From Aquimarina latercula DSM 2041 (GTDB taxonomy: Bacteria; Bacteroidota; Bacteroidia; Flavobacteriales; Flavobacteriaceae), in assembly GCF_000430645.1 (NCBI RefSeq), contig NZ_KE387185.1:717780-781779 (forward strand): a DNA stretch of 64,000 nt. The letters are read 5' to 3'. Position numbers and translations under genes: made by a program. Numbering within the stretch: position 1 is the stretch's first letter; the number at the start of each line of letters is the position of its first letter. This document shows positions 1-9,198 of this stretch, piece after piece. A model generated the notes under the pieces. The model ran no database searches, had not been told where the DNA came from, and worked only from the letters and a program-made list of their open reading frames with translations.

Positions 1-868
1 ATTCATCAGTTCTCAGATTTAGGAAACGTTGGGTAGCAAAAAAAGTACTAATCCAGGTAATTAAAATTCCAATCCCAAAAACTCCTCCGAACAAACCTAT
101 CAATAATATTTTATCACTAAGCAATGTTAGTTCCGGAAAAGCCTTATCTAAATAATATAAAACTACAGCAACACCAATTAGAGCAACAATAGCACCTATC
201 ATTCCTAAACGAACACTTTTCCAAACAAAAGGTTTGCGTATAAATCTTTTCGTGGCTCCTACCATCTGCATAGTCTTAATAATAAATCGTTTAGAATAAA
301 CGGAAAGTCGTATAGAACTATTAATTAAAAGTACTGCGATAAAAGTAAAAATCCCACTAATTAGTAATACCCAAAAGCTTATTTTCTTGATATTATCATT
401 TAACAAAGAAATTAGAGGCTTATCATATGTTACTTCGTCAACAAAATCTTTTTTGGTAATAGTAGTAGTAATTTCATCAATTTTTACTTGATCTACAAAG
501 TCAGCTTTAAGATAAACATCAATTGAATTTTGTAAAGGATTATAACCAAGAAAATCCATAAAATTCTCTCCTATATCTTTGCTGTGCTCTTCGGCCGCTT
601 CTTCCTTAGAAATGTAGGTAGTTGATTTTGTGTATTCTGCAAGTGCTAAACTTTTTTCCATCTGTTTTATCTCTACTTCTTTTGCAGTATCTTTTAAATA
701 AATGGTAAGTGCAATTTTTTCTTTAAAGTGATCAGCTACTTTTTTAGTGTTTAATACCAAAAGCCCTAATAAACCTAAAAGGAAAAGTACCAGAGAGATA
801 CTAATCACCACAGAGAAGTAAGAGGATATTAGTCTACGCTTCTGATATTTTTCGAAAGATGAGCCCAT
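1..868 (-). CDS. ftsX: Cell division protein FtsX (3' end cut by window edge)
   Basis: Partial gene: it begins at the ATG complementary to 866-868 and runs off the left edge, probably missing only a few codons. The protein opens MGSSFEKYQKRRL, then has a membrane segment (about residues 19-42), an extracytoplasmic domain with K-E-E-A-A and FLGYNPLQ motifs, and further hydrophobic segments. It ends near FFATQRFLNLRTDE, as flavobacterial FtsX proteins do. FtsX is the permease-like partner of the ATPase FtsE; the pair sits at the division septum and controls peptidoglycan hydrolases. FtsE itself is not in view. Family assignment rests on my reading of the translated reverse strand and the typical length near 290 residues. 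Confidence 0.9.
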   Translation of the reverse strand, partial: MGSSFEKYQKRRLISSYFSVVISISLVLFLLGLLGLLVLNTKKVADHFKEKIALTIYLKDTAKEVEIKQMEKSLALAEYTKSTTYISKEEAAEEHSKDIGENFMDFLGYNPLQNSIDVYLKADFVDQVKIDEITTTITKKDFVDEVTYDKPLISLLNDNIKKISFWVLLISGIFTFIAVLLINSSIRLSVYSKRFIIKTMQMVGATKRFIRKPFVWKSVRLGMIGAIVALIGVAVVLYYLDKAFPELTLLSDKILLIGLFGGVFGIGILITWISTFFATQRFLNLRTDE

Positions 869-1176
869 AGAGATTTGTTTTGCAGGTAAAAATAATAAAT
901 TAATCCTGTTACTAAAACAGGATCTCGATATTAAGAGGTGTAATTAATTTTTACTATTTGGATAACGAATAATAAGAGTAAAAATTTTTCGGTTTTAACT
1001 ATATGTTTGTCTAAAATGTCTTTTGGATACTAAAACTCTGTCAGGTTATTTTATTTTGTTTCGTAATTCCACAGATTTAAGTAGAACTTCAACATTAAAT
1101 AAACCAAAACGCTCAATTGTTAATATGTGATAAGATTGGGTGTTAAATTTATAATTCACTAAAACTTAAAACCATT
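869..1176. other. Intergenic region with one small hairpin
   Basis: Region between ftsX (leftward) and the small precursor gene (rightward). The only structure I see is a perfect 8-bp inverted repeat, ATCCTGTT/AACAGGAT at 903-923, in what would be the ftsX leader. A weak -7-like box (TAAATTTA) lies at 1144-1151, about 26 bases before the precursor ATG. No further gene is supported. Confidence 0.4.
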
Positions 1177-1314
1177 ATGAAAAAAGACATCAAAACGTTA
1201 AAGCTTAAAAAAACAAAGATTTCTTTACTTAATTTAAATAAGATTAAAGGAGGAGGAATTAGTCTAGCAAGTCGCAGAGCACTCTGCCATACTACTGCTT
1301 CTCAACTTTGTTAA
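1177..1314 (+). CDS. GG-leader natural product precursor, class I lanthipeptide-like (45 aa)
   Basis: Small gene of 45 codons. The leader (residues 1-26) is Lys/Leu/Ile/Asn-rich with the pattern KKxIKxLKLKKxKIxxLNLNKIKGG, as in Bacteroidota class I lanthipeptide and GG-type precursors. The double glycine (a GGG run at residues 25-27) marks the likely leader cleavage site. The short core contains Ser29, Ser32, Cys37, Thr39, Thr40, Ser42 and a terminal Cys45, the residues needed for dehydration and thioether rings. A strong hairpin terminator follows within 25 bases, so it is a single-gene transcript. No LanB/LanC-like enzymes, protease or ABC exporter are found in the window, so any maturation machinery must be encoded elsewhere. 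The product and its activity are unknown. Confidence 0.75.
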   Translation: MKKDIKTLKLKKTKISLLNLNKIKGGGISLASRRALCHTTASQLC

Positions 1315-1335
1315 AGTAAAGATTTTTATTAAGTG

Positions 1336-1378
1336 ATAAAATGGTGGTAATTGATATTATCGCCATTTTCTTTTTTTG
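1336..1378 (+). terminator. Rho-independent terminator of the precursor gene
   Basis: AAAATGG near 1338-1344 pairs with CCATTTT at 1363-1369, with further partial pairing through GTAAT/ATTAT, followed by a run of T at 1371-1377. Confidence 0.7.
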
Positions 1379-1475
1379 AAATCTTAATAAAGAGTATATT
1401 CCGTACAAAGGAATTTTAATAATGGTCTAATGCTTAAATTAGGGATTGCCTCATTTGATCAAATAATCCATAAAT

Positions 1476-2408
1476 ATGCATACAGTAATTATTGGTGTTG
1501 GTGGTGTTGGAGGATATTTCGGAGGTAAAATATCTCATTCTGGACAAAAAGTATCTATGATTGCTAGAGGAACCCATCTTCAAGCAATACTTAATAATGG
1601 ATTAAAGATTAAAAGTATTGATGGCGATTTCGAAACTAAGCCTTTTCTTGTAACGGATGATATCAAAAAAGTTGATAAGGCGGATCTGATATTGATCTGT
1701 ACTAAATCTTGGCAGGTTATAGAAGCTGCAGAACTTATTAAGCCAATGCTAAAAGAAGATACTATTGTAATTCCCCTTCAAAATGGCGCAGATAATGCTG
1801 AAAAAGTAATGTCTGTCATTGATCCAAAATATGTTTTGGGAGGGTTGTGTAAGATTTATAGCAAAATTGAATCTCCTGGAGTTATTTCACATTTCGGTCA
1901 TGCTCCAGAGGTAATTTTTGGAGAATTAAATGAAAATACTTCGGAGCGTTTATTAAAAGTAAAAGAAGTTTTTGATAAAGCAGGGTTTAAGAATAAAGTT
2001 TCAGAGAATATTCAAGGAGATATCTGGAGTAAATTTATGTTCATTGCTACCGTTAGTGGTTTAGGAGCATTAACTAGAGCGACAATAGGAGAAATGTATG
2101 CGCATCCAGAATTGAATAAAATGCTTAGAAATACTGTTCTGGAGATATATCAAGTCGCTCTAAAAAAAGAAGTTGCAATGCCACCAAACATTGTAGAAGG
2201 AATTATGAATTTTATTGGTAAACAGCCATATACTGCAACAGCCTCTACACAGCGGGATATTATGGAGGGTAAGCCTTCAGAGTTAGATAATTTTAATGGA
2301 TTTATTGTAAAAGAAGGTAAAAAACTAGGCGTAGAGACACCTACAAACGCATTTGTTTATAGTTGTTTACAACCAATGGAAGCAAAAGCTAGAAAGGCTA
2401 AAAACTAA
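1476..2408 (+). CDS. panE: 2-dehydropantoate 2-reductase (ketopantoate reductase)
   Basis: A 310-residue protein of the ApbA/PanE family, which reduces ketopantoate to pantoate with NADPH on the pantothenate/CoA route in the cytosol. The N-terminal Rossmann motif GVGGVGGYFGG (residues 7-17) binds NADPH. A C-terminal helical domain holds the catalytic-lysine region (ATAST...D-x-M-x-G-K-P-S-E-L-D, about residues 255-270). Length is normal. It is flanked by the precursor gene's terminator upstream and by a separate leuS promoter downstream, so it is probably transcribed alone. Some family members act on other 2-keto acids; with no pan genes nearby the exact substrate is inferred. Confidence 0.85.
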   Translation: MHTVIIGVGGVGGYFGGKISHSGQKVSMIARGTHLQAILNNGLKIKSIDGDFETKPFLVTDDIKKVDKADLILICTKSWQVIEAAELIKPMLKEDTIVIPLQNGADNAEKVMSVIDPKYVLGGLCKIYSKIESPGVISHFGHAPEVIFGELNENTSERLLKVKEVFDKAGFKNKVSENIQGDIWSKFMFIATVSGLGALTRATIGEMYAHPELNKMLRNTVLEIYQVALKKEVAMPPNIVEGIMNFIGKQPYTATASTQRDIMEGKPSELDNFNGFIVKEGKKLGVETPTNAFVYSCLQPMEAKARKAKN

Positions 2409-2441
2409 GATAAAAAAGTATACTTAACTCGCATAAAATCG

Positions 2442-2449
2442 TAAATTTG
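2442..2449 (+). promoter_or_regulatory. -7 promoter box of leuS (TAnnTTTG)
   Basis: TAAATTTG lies 18 bases before the leuS ATG and matches the Bacteroidota sigma-A -7 consensus TAnnTTTG. The predicted start of transcription is about 2455, giving a very short leader. Confidence 0.65.
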
Positions 2450-2467
2450 CGGTCTTAATTTCAGATC

Positions 2468-5281
2468 ATGAGTTACGATTTTAATACGATTGAAGCCAGA
2501 TGGCAAGCCTATTGGGCAGAGAATGGAACGTTTAAAGCTGAAAATAACAGCGATAAACCAAAATATTATGTACTTGATATGTTCCCTTATCCGTCAGGAG
2601 CTGGACTTCATGTTGGGCATCCATTAGGATATATTGCTAGTGATATCTATGCTCGATATAAACGTCACAAAGGTTTCAATGTATTACATCCGCAAGGATA
2701 TGACTCATTTGGGTTGCCAGCAGAGCAATATGCTATCCAGACTGGGCAACATCCTGCAATCACTACCAAGGATAATATTGCTAGATATCGTCAACAATTA
2801 GATAAAATTGGTTTTTCTTTTGATTGGAGTCGAGAAGTTAAAACGAGTGATCCTACATTTTATAAATGGACACAGTGGATTTTTATTCAGCTTTTTAATT
2901 CTTGGTATGATAATGATGCTGATAAGGCAAGGTCAGTTTCTGAATTAGAACAATTGTTTTCCGAAGAAGGAAATACAAATATTAATGCAGTATGTGATGA
3001 AGATGTGATTGTTTTCACGTCTGAAGGTTGGAATGCTTTTTCATCTAAAGAAAAACAAGAAGTATTATTAAAATATAGATTAACCTATCTTGCTGAAACA
3101 GAGGTGAACTGGTGTCCGCAATTAGGAACAGTGTTAGCAAATGACGAAATCGTTAATGGAGTTTCTGAACGTGGCGGTTATCCGGTGATCCGTAAAAAGA
3201 TGACGCAATGGAGTATGCGTATTTCTGCATATGCACAACGTTTAATTGACGGATTAAATACGATTGATTGGCCACAGCCTCTAAAAGATTCTCAAACGAA
3301 TTGGATTGGTCGTTCAGAAGGAGCAAGTGTAACCTTTAATGTAAAAGGTCATGATGAGGTGATCGATGTTTTTACTACGCGTCCCGATACTATTTTTGGT
3401 GTAAGTTTTATGACATTGGCTCCAGAACATGAATTGGTAGCTAAAATTACTACTCCCGAACAAAAAGAAGCGATAAATACATATATAGAAGCTACAGCAA
3501 AACGTAGTGAACGTGATCGTATGGCTGATGTAAAAACAATCAGTGGGGTTTTTACAGGTGCTTACGCAGAGCATCCATTTACAAAAGAACCTGTGCCAAT
3601 CTGGATTGGCGATTACGTGTTAGCAGGATATGGTACAGGAGCTGTAATGGCTGTACCTTGTGGAGATCAACGTGATTATGATTTTGCAAAACACTTTGAT
3701 ATTGATATTCCTAATATTTTTGAAGGAGTAGATATTTCTGAAGAAGCGTTTGCGGATAAAGACAATACCATCATTGCTAATTCTGATTTCTTAAATGGAT
3801 TAAAGTATAAAAAAGCAGTAAAAACTGCGATTTACGAATTAGAAAAGTTAGGTCAAGGAAAAGGTAAAATCAATTATAGATTGCGTGATGCTGTATTTAG
3901 TCGTCAGCGATATTGGGGAGAGCCGTTTCCGGTGTATTATGTAGACAGTATGCCGCAAATGATTGAGCTAAAACATTTACCAATAGAATTACCTGAAGTA
4001 GAAAAATATTTACCAACCGAAACAGGTGAACCGCCATTAGGTAGAGCAGATGTTTGGGCTTGGGATACTACTAAAAATGAAGTCGTATCTAATGATTTTA
4101 TAGATCATGATACAGTTTTTCCTTTGGAGTTAAATACTATGCCGGGTTGGGCGGGAAGTTCGTATTATTTTAATAGATATATAGACCCTAATAACGAAGA
4201 TGAGGTTTTTTCGCAAGATGCAATTAACTACTGGAAAGAAGTAGATCTATATATAGGAGGAAGTGAGCACGCAACTGGTCACTTATTATATGCACGTTTC
4301 TGGCAGAAATTTTTATTTGATAGAGGAATTGTTCCTGTGGATGAATTTGCGAAGAAGCTAATCAACCAAGGAATGATTTTGGGCACTAGTGCTATTGTTT
4401 ATAGGATCAGTGGCACGAATAAATATGTTTCCAAAGGATTGAAAGATCAGTACGATGTAGAGGAACTTAGAGTGGATGTTAATATGATAAATGCATCTGA
4501 TGAGTTATTGCCTGAGGATTTAAAAAATTGGCAACCGCAATTTAAGGATGCAGAATTTGAACTTGAAAATGGTAAGTACATTGTCGGGAGAGAGGTAGAA
4601 AAAATGTCCAAAAGATGGTTTAATGTAGTAAATCCGGATGGTGTTTGCGATCAATATGGAGCCGATAGTTTACGATTATACGAAATGTTCTTAGGGCCAT
4701 TAGAGCAAGCAAAACCTTGGAATACAGCAGGAATTACTGGTGTACATGGATTTTTAAAGAAATTATGGAAACTATACCATAATGGAGATGCTTTTGGTGT
4801 AACGGATGCAGAACCTACAAAGGATAATTTAAAGACCTTACATAAAACCATTAAAAAGGTAGAAGAAGATATAGAGAACTTTTCTTTTAATACTTCGGTA
4901 AGTACCTTTATGATTGCAGTAAATGAATTAACTGCTCAGAAATGTAATAGCAAAGAAATTTTAGAACCATTATTGATACTAGTTTCTCCATATGCTCCGC
5001 ATATAGCAGAAGAATTATGGAATAAATTAGGTCATAATGAATCTATAGCTACAGCTGCTTTTCCAATTTTTGAGGAAAAACATTTGGTAGAAAGCACAAA
5101 ACAATATCCTATATCCTTTAATGGTAAGATGCGTTTTACAATGGAACTTCCTTTGGATTTAAGTAAAGAGGATATTGAAGCTGCAGTTATGGCACACGAA
5201 AAAACACAACAACAATTGGATGGACGAACACCTAAAAAAGTGATCGTAGTGCCAGGTAAGATTGTAAATGTTGTTGGGTAG
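2468..5281 (+). CDS. leuS: Leucine--tRNA ligase
   Basis: Class I aminoacyl-tRNA synthetase of 937 residues that charges tRNA-Leu. The HIGH-type signature HVGH is at residues 48-51 within YPSGAGLHVGHPLGY. The KMSKS-type loop is at about 712-716 (KMSKR). Between them lie the CP1 editing domain (TTRPDTIFG and GTGAVMAVP motifs) and a catalytic-domain insertion (about residues 145-210) that I regard as usual for Bacteroidota LeuS. The anticodon-binding domain and a short C-terminal domain follow. A -7 box 18 bases upstream supports the ATG. The full family length and all core motifs are present. Confidence 0.97.
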   Translation: MSYDFNTIEARWQAYWAENGTFKAENNSDKPKYYVLDMFPYPSGAGLHVGHPLGYIASDIYARYKRHKGFNVLHPQGYDSFGLPAEQYAIQTGQHPAITTKDNIARYRQQLDKIGFSFDWSREVKTSDPTFYKWTQWIFIQLFNSWYDNDADKARSVSELEQLFSEEGNTNINAVCDEDVIVFTSEGWNAFSSKEKQEVLLKYRLTYLAETEVNWCPQLGTVLANDEIVNGVSERGGYPVIRKKMTQWSMRISAYAQRLIDGLNTIDWPQPLKDSQTNWIGRSEGASVTFNVKGHDEVIDVFTTRPDTIFGVSFMTLAPEHELVAKITTPEQKEAINTYIEATAKRSERDRMADVKTISGVFTGAYAEHPFTKEPVPIWIGDYVLAGYGTGAVMAVPCGDQRDYDFAKHFDIDIPNIFEGVDISEEAFADKDNTIIANSDFLNGLKYKKAVKTAIYELEKLGQGKGKINYRLRDAVFSRQRYWGEPFPVYYVDSMPQMIELKHLPIELPEVEKYLPTETGEPPLGRADVWAWDTTKNEVVSNDFIDHDTVFPLELNTMPGWAGSSYYFNRYIDPNNEDEVFSQDAINYWKEVDLYIGGSEHATGHLLYARFWQKFLFDRGIVPVDEFAKKLINQGMILGTSAIVYRISGTNKYVSKGLKDQYDVEELRVDVNMINASDELLPEDLKNWQPQFKDAEFELENGKYIVGREVEKMSKRWFNVVNPDGVCDQYGADSLRLYEMFLGPLEQAKPWNTAGITGVHGFLKKLWKLYHNGDAFGVTDAEPTKDNLKTLHKTIKKVEEDIENFSFNTSVSTFMIAVNELTAQKCNSKEILEPLLILVSPYAPHIAEELWNKLGHNESIATAAFPIFEEKHLVESTKQYPISFNGKMRFTMELPLDLSKEDIEAAVMAHEKTQQQLDGRTPKKVIVVPGKIVNVVG

Positions 5282-5300
5282 TTCTTAGAAAGAAATTTAT

Positions 5301-5359
5301 GTCAGTTTGAGCCTGTCGAAGACTTTTGTGTTGTAATACTTCGACAGGTTCAGTGTGAC
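5301..5359. repeat. REP-like palindrome between leuS and the SemiSWEET gene
   Basis: Imperfect inverted repeat: arms of about 21 bases (5301-5321 and 5339-5359), each carrying the core CCTGTCGAAG / CTTCGACAGG, with a 17-base loop. I recall this core as recurring in intergenic regions of flavobacterial genomes. It sits directly after the leuS stop and may act as a transcript-end or mRNA-stabilising hairpin. This is the only copy I found in the window. Confidence 0.65.
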
Positions 5360-5371
5360 TATAATAAGTTT

Positions 5372-5653
5372 ATGACTTTTTTAGTAACAGATATGATCAA
5401 CTCGGTAGAAATTCTTGGATTTGTTGCAGCAACTTTGACTACAGCTGCTTTTTTGCCACAAGTGTATAAAACCTGGAAGACTAAATCTGCAGAAAGTTTA
5501 TCACTGTCGATGTTATTAATTTTTGTGATCGGAGTATCATGTTGGTTGGGTTATGGTCTTTTGATAAAAAGTTTACCTATAATTTTATGTAATCTGATTA
5601 CTTTGATATCAGGCTTTTTATTACTCTATTTTAAAATTCGCTATAAAAACTAA
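5372..5653 (+). CDS. SemiSWEET family sugar transporter (PQ-loop protein)
   Basis: A small membrane protein (93 residues from this ATG) with three predicted membrane helices and the PQ-loop signature AAFLPQVYKTWKTKSAESLS. That architecture is a bacterial SemiSWEET, which dimerises to carry sugars passively across the inner membrane. The internal ATG at 5393 gives an 86-residue protein starting MINSVEILGF, which fits the usual family length better, so the first seven codons may be untranslated. No sugar-metabolism genes lie beside it and the substrate cannot be read from sequence. Confidence 0.85.
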   Translation: MTFLVTDMINSVEILGFVAATLTTAAFLPQVYKTWKTKSAESLSLSMLLIFVIGVSCWLGYGLLIKSLPIILCNLITLISGFLLLYFKIRYKN

Positions 5654-5786
5654 AGAAAACTACCAATCCTGATTGTTTTTTAACAAGTTTTGCTAAGTTT
5701 TGTTAAATTACGGATAAGATATTTTTTAAGTGTATTTTATTGGTTTATTTCAAGAAAACTTCTATTTTCGACCCAAAAATAAGAAT

Positions 5787-6902
5787 ATGATAATTGGTGT
5801 TCCTAAGGAAATCAAGAATAACGAGAACAGAGTAGGTGTTACACCTGCTGGTACAATGGCGCTCGTTGGACATGGTCACACTGTTTTCATTCAGCAAAAT
5901 GCTGGTCTTCAGAGTGGTTTTAGTGATGAAGAATATATTGAAGCTGGTGCAAAAATATTACCTACTATAGAAGAGGTGTATGCAACGGCAGAAATGATTA
6001 TAAAGGTGAAGGAGCCTATAGAACCAGAATATAAATTGATCAAGAAAGATCAGTTATTATTCACATATTTCCATTTCGCATCAAGTGAGCCTTTAACAAA
6101 AGCTATGATCGAGAATGGATCGGTTTGTATTTCTTACGAAACAGTAGAAGATCCTGATCGTAGTTTGCCATTGCTTACACCGATGAGTGAAGTAGCGGGA
6201 CGTATGTCGATCCAACAAGGAGCTAAATATTTGGAGAAACCATTAAAAGGAAGAGGAATTCTTCTTGGTGGTGTGCCTGGAGTTGCTCCAGCTAAGGTAT
6301 TAGTTCTTGGTGGTGGTGTAGTAGGTACTCAAGCAGCTAAGATGGCAGCAGGAATGGGAGCTGATGTAACTATTCTTGATATTAGTATGAAAAGATTACG
6401 TTACCTAGATGACGTAATGCCAGCTAACGTAAATACTGAATTCTCAAACGAATATACAGTTCGTAAACATATAAAAACGTCTGATTTAATTATTGGAGGT
6501 GTATTAATACCAGGAGCAAAAGCACCTAAGCTTATCACTCGTGATATGCTTAAAGATATGCGAACAGGAACGGTATTGGTAGATGTAGCTGTAGATCAAG
6601 GCGGGTGTTTTGAAACTACAAAACCAACTACACATCAAGATCCAGTTTATATTATAGATGATGTGGTGCATTATTCTGTAGCAAATATGCCAGGAGCAGT
6701 ACCTTATACGTCAACTTTGGCACTTACAAATGTAACTTTGTCATATGCTATCCAATTAGCAAATAAAGGTTGGAAAGCAGCTTGTGCAGATAACGAACCT
6801 CTTAAAAAAGGATTAAATGTAATCAATGGAGATGTTGTGTATCCTGCTATTTCAGAAGCATTTAACCTTCCTCTGGAAGATGTAAATAACTATTTAAGTT
6901 AA
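5787..6902 (+). CDS. ald: Alanine dehydrogenase
   Basis: NAD-dependent oxidative deamination of L-alanine to pyruvate and ammonium. The protein begins MIIGVPKEIKNNENRVG, the standard family start, so I chose the ATG at 5787. The frame is open from a GTG at 5730, but that stretch contains a -7-like box (TATTTTCG, 5763-5770) and no family sequence. The substrate-binding segment ENRVGVTPAG is near the N-terminus. The NAD-binding Rossmann motif VLGGGVVGTQAA lies in the middle and the DVAVDQGGCFE motif follows. At 371 residues the length is normal. A terminator follows at 6941. Confidence 0.95.
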   Translation: MIIGVPKEIKNNENRVGVTPAGTMALVGHGHTVFIQQNAGLQSGFSDEEYIEAGAKILPTIEEVYATAEMIIKVKEPIEPEYKLIKKDQLLFTYFHFASSEPLTKAMIENGSVCISYETVEDPDRSLPLLTPMSEVAGRMSIQQGAKYLEKPLKGRGILLGGVPGVAPAKVLVLGGGVVGTQAAKMAAGMGADVTILDISMKRLRYLDDVMPANVNTEFSNEYTVRKHIKTSDLIIGGVLIPGAKAPKLITRDMLKDMRTGTVLVDVAVDQGGCFETTKPTTHQDPVYIIDDVVHYSVANMPGAVPYTSTLALTNVTLSYAIQLANKGWKAACADNEPLKKGLNVINGDVVYPAISEAFNLPLEDVNNYLS

Positions 6903-6940
6903 ACTCGACTTATTGGCTAACTCAAGTTTATTTAACTGAA

Positions 6941-6970
6941 AACCTCGTCTTTATGGCGAGGTTTTTGCTT
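6941..6970 (+). terminator. Terminator after ald
   Basis: AACCTCG (6941-6947) pairs with CGAGGTT (6957-6963), followed by T-rich sequence. Confidence 0.8.
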
Positions 6971-7007
6971 TTATTGTTGTAAATTTAATAACAAAAAGTT
7001 TTTAATT

Positions 7008-7700
7008 ATGATGGGATATTATGTAATAGCAGGGGTTATCTTCTTAGTAAGTTCTTATGTTAGTAATAAGCTAAAAAGTAAATTCAAGCATTATTCTAAT
7101 GTACACTTACAAAATGGAATGAGTGGGGCTGAGATTGCTCAAAAAATGTTGGATGATAATGGGATACGTGATGTAAAGGTTATTTCGACTAAAGGACAAT
7201 TAACGGATCACTATAATCCGAGAAATAAAACAGTTAATTTAAGTGAGGTAGTGTATAGCCAAAGAAATGCAGCCGCTGCAGCCGTAGCAGCTCATGAGGT
7301 TGGTCATGCAGTGCAACACGCAACAGCATATAGTTGGCTTACAATGAGATCTAAGATCGTTCCAGCGGTAGGTATTGCTAGTAAATTGTCTAACCTTGTT
7401 ATCATGGTTGGTTTAGGATTATCTTTTACAGGTTCTTTACTAGGAAATACAATCTTTCTAATAGGTATTATTTTGTTTGCAGTGACTACATTATTTGCTT
7501 TTATTACACTTCCGGTGGAGTATGATGCTAGTAATCGTGCGTTAGCTTGGTTAGAAGATAATAGAATCGTTAATCAAGAAGAATACGCTGGTGCAAAAGA
7601 TGCATTAAAATGGGCGGCAAGAACGTATTTAGTAGCTGCTTTAGGATCATTAGCCACATTGCTTTATTTTATATCTATGTTTTTAGGGAGAAGAGATTAG
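7008..7700 (+). CDS. Membrane zinc metallopeptidase (YugP-like)
   Basis: A 230-residue protein of the neutral zinc metallopeptidase family 2. It has an N-terminal membrane anchor (residues 3-17), the zinc motif HEVGH at 96-100, two hydrophobic segments (about 118-165) and EYDASNRAL near 171, where a third zinc ligand (Glu) is expected. A last membrane segment is at about 205-225. The family is predicted to cleave membrane or secreted proteins, but its substrates are poorly known. It lies alone after the ald terminator. Confidence is high for the family and low for the role. Confidence 0.88.
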   Translation: MMGYYVIAGVIFLVSSYVSNKLKSKFKHYSNVHLQNGMSGAEIAQKMLDDNGIRDVKVISTKGQLTDHYNPRNKTVNLSEVVYSQRNAAAAAVAAHEVGHAVQHATAYSWLTMRSKIVPAVGIASKLSNLVIMVGLGLSFTGSLLGNTIFLIGIILFAVTTLFAFITLPVEYDASNRALAWLEDNRIVNQEEYAGAKDALKWAARTYLVAALGSLATLLYFISMFLGRRD

Positions 7701-7782
7701 GTAATATAGAAAGATATTAGGCTTTGTCTTGTTTTTATTTCAGTATCTTTTGGCACTAATTTTATATATATAAAATAAATTG

Positions 7783-9198
7783 GTGAAAAAGGTAATTGTC
7801 ATTGGTGCTGGACCGGCAGGATTAAGCGCCGCTTATACGCTTAGTAAAAATGATATAGATGTAGTGGTTTTTGAGGCATCTCCGTATATTGGAGGAATGT
7901 CTAGAAGTTTTGATCTTTGGGGACAAAGAGTTGACTTAGGACCTCATAGATTCTTTTCTAAAGAACCTAAAATCAATAATTTTTTTGATGAAATAATAAA
8001 AGAAGATTATACATTAGTAAGTCGTCTTACGCGGATATATTACAAAAAAAGGTTTTTTGATTACCCTCTTAAATTATTAAATGTATTGAGCAATTTATCA
8101 ATTGCTACTATTTTTAGTATTCTATTTTATTACGGAAAACAGCGCATATTCCCAATTAGAAATCCGGAAACCTTCGAAAAATGGGTTACTAATCGTTTTG
8201 GAAAAAAGCTATATACTATTTTCTTTAAATATTATACAGAAAAATTGTGGGGTATACCCTGCTCTAAAATTGATGCTGATTGGGCTGCACAACGAATAAA
8301 AGGACTCTCTTTATTTGAAGCGGTGTGGAACGCCTTAAAGGGAAATAAAGGAAATAAACATAAAACTTTGGTGGATGAGTTTTCATATCCTAAAAATGGT
8401 ACAGGTACTCTATATGAGCGTTCAGCAAGTTATGTCGAAGATAACGGTGGAGTTATACATAAAAATAAACCTGTTCAGAGTATTGTTATAGAGAATAATC
8501 AGTGTAAAGGAGTAATAACAGTTGATGGAGAGAAACACGAAGCCGATTATGTAATATCATCTATGCCGCTAACCTCTTTGCTCAAAGGAATAGGTTCTGT
8601 TCCAAAGTCGGTTTTAGATGCCTCTAATAAGTTATATTTTAGAAACACAATTTTGGTGTATTTAGAGATAGATAGAGATGATTTATTTGAGGATAATTGG
8701 ATTTACGTGCATTCTCCAGAAGTTAGACATGGGAGAATTACCAATTTTAGGAATTGGTGTCCAAGTTTAAATAAAGGTAAAAACAGCACTATTCTGTGTT
8801 TAGAATTTTGGGCTTTTGATGCAGACCCAATATGGAAAGAAAAGGATCAATATCTTAGCGATATAGCTATCAAAGAGCTGAAAACTCTAAAATTAATAGG
8901 AGAGACAGAAATAATAGAAAATACCAAGATTGTACGAGTTCCTAAATGTTATCCTGTATACGAAATAGGATATCGTGAGCATCTTGATGTTATAGAAGAT
9001 TATCTTATTGGGATAGACAAATTAACTCCAATAGGTAGATATGGTGCTTTTAAATATAATAATCAGGATCATTCTATTTTAATGGGAATCCTAGCAGCAG
9101 AGAATATCGTAAACAACACCAAAATTGATTTATGGAAAATTAATACAGATACAGAATATCAGGAAGATGGTGAAGTTAAGGATGTATTAATTCAATAA
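7783..9198 (+). CDS. FAD-dependent oxidoreductase (protoporphyrinogen oxidase / UDP-galactopyranose mutase-like)
   Basis: About 471 residues. The N-terminal dinucleotide-binding motif is VIVIGAGPAGLSAAYTL, followed by an acidic FEA and the GGMSRSF motif of the amine-oxidase/NAD(P)-binding-8 superfamily. LGPHRFF and PVYEIGYREH segments resemble cell-envelope-associated members of this group. No ATG is available; I take GTG at 7783 (MKKVIVIGAG), though TTG at 7780 is possible. The gene overlaps the convergent glycosyltransferase by 7 bases. The substrate is not evident; a role in surface-sugar or lipid chemistry is a guess from the neighbour. Confidence 0.75.
   Translation: MKKVIVIGAGPAGLSAAYTLSKNDIDVVVFEASPYIGGMSRSFDLWGQRVDLGPHRFFSKEPKINNFFDEIIKEDYTLVSRLTRIYYKKRFFDYPLKLLNVLSNLSIATIFSILFYYGKQRIFPIRNPETFEKWVTNRFGKKLYTIFFKYYTEKLWGIPCSKIDADWAAQRIKGLSLFEAVWNALKGNKGNKHKTLVDEFSYPKNGTGTLYERSASYVEDNGGVIHKNKPVQSIVIENNQCKGVITVDGEKHEADYVISSMPLTSLLKGIGSVPKSVLDASNKLYFRNTILVYLEIDRDDLFEDNWIYVHSPEVRHGRITNFRNWCPSLNKGKNSTILCLEFWAFDADPIWKEKDQYLSDIAIKELKTLKLIGETEIIENTKIVRVPKCYPVYEIGYREHLDVIEDYLIGIDKLTPIGRYGAFKYNNQDHSILMGILAAENIVNNTKIDLWKINTDTEYQEDGEVKDVLIQ

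Noticed and set aside
903..923. 8-bp hairpin upstream of ftsX as terminator or riboswitch
   Set aside because: Short stem, no convincing T-run and no conserved riboswitch features visible; kept only as a remark in the intergenic entry.
3314..3574. Open frames antisense to leuS, pckA, the receptors and other long genes
   Set aside because: They lie wholly inside well-supported genes, have no promoter boxes or recognisable domains, and reflect codon usage of the real gene.
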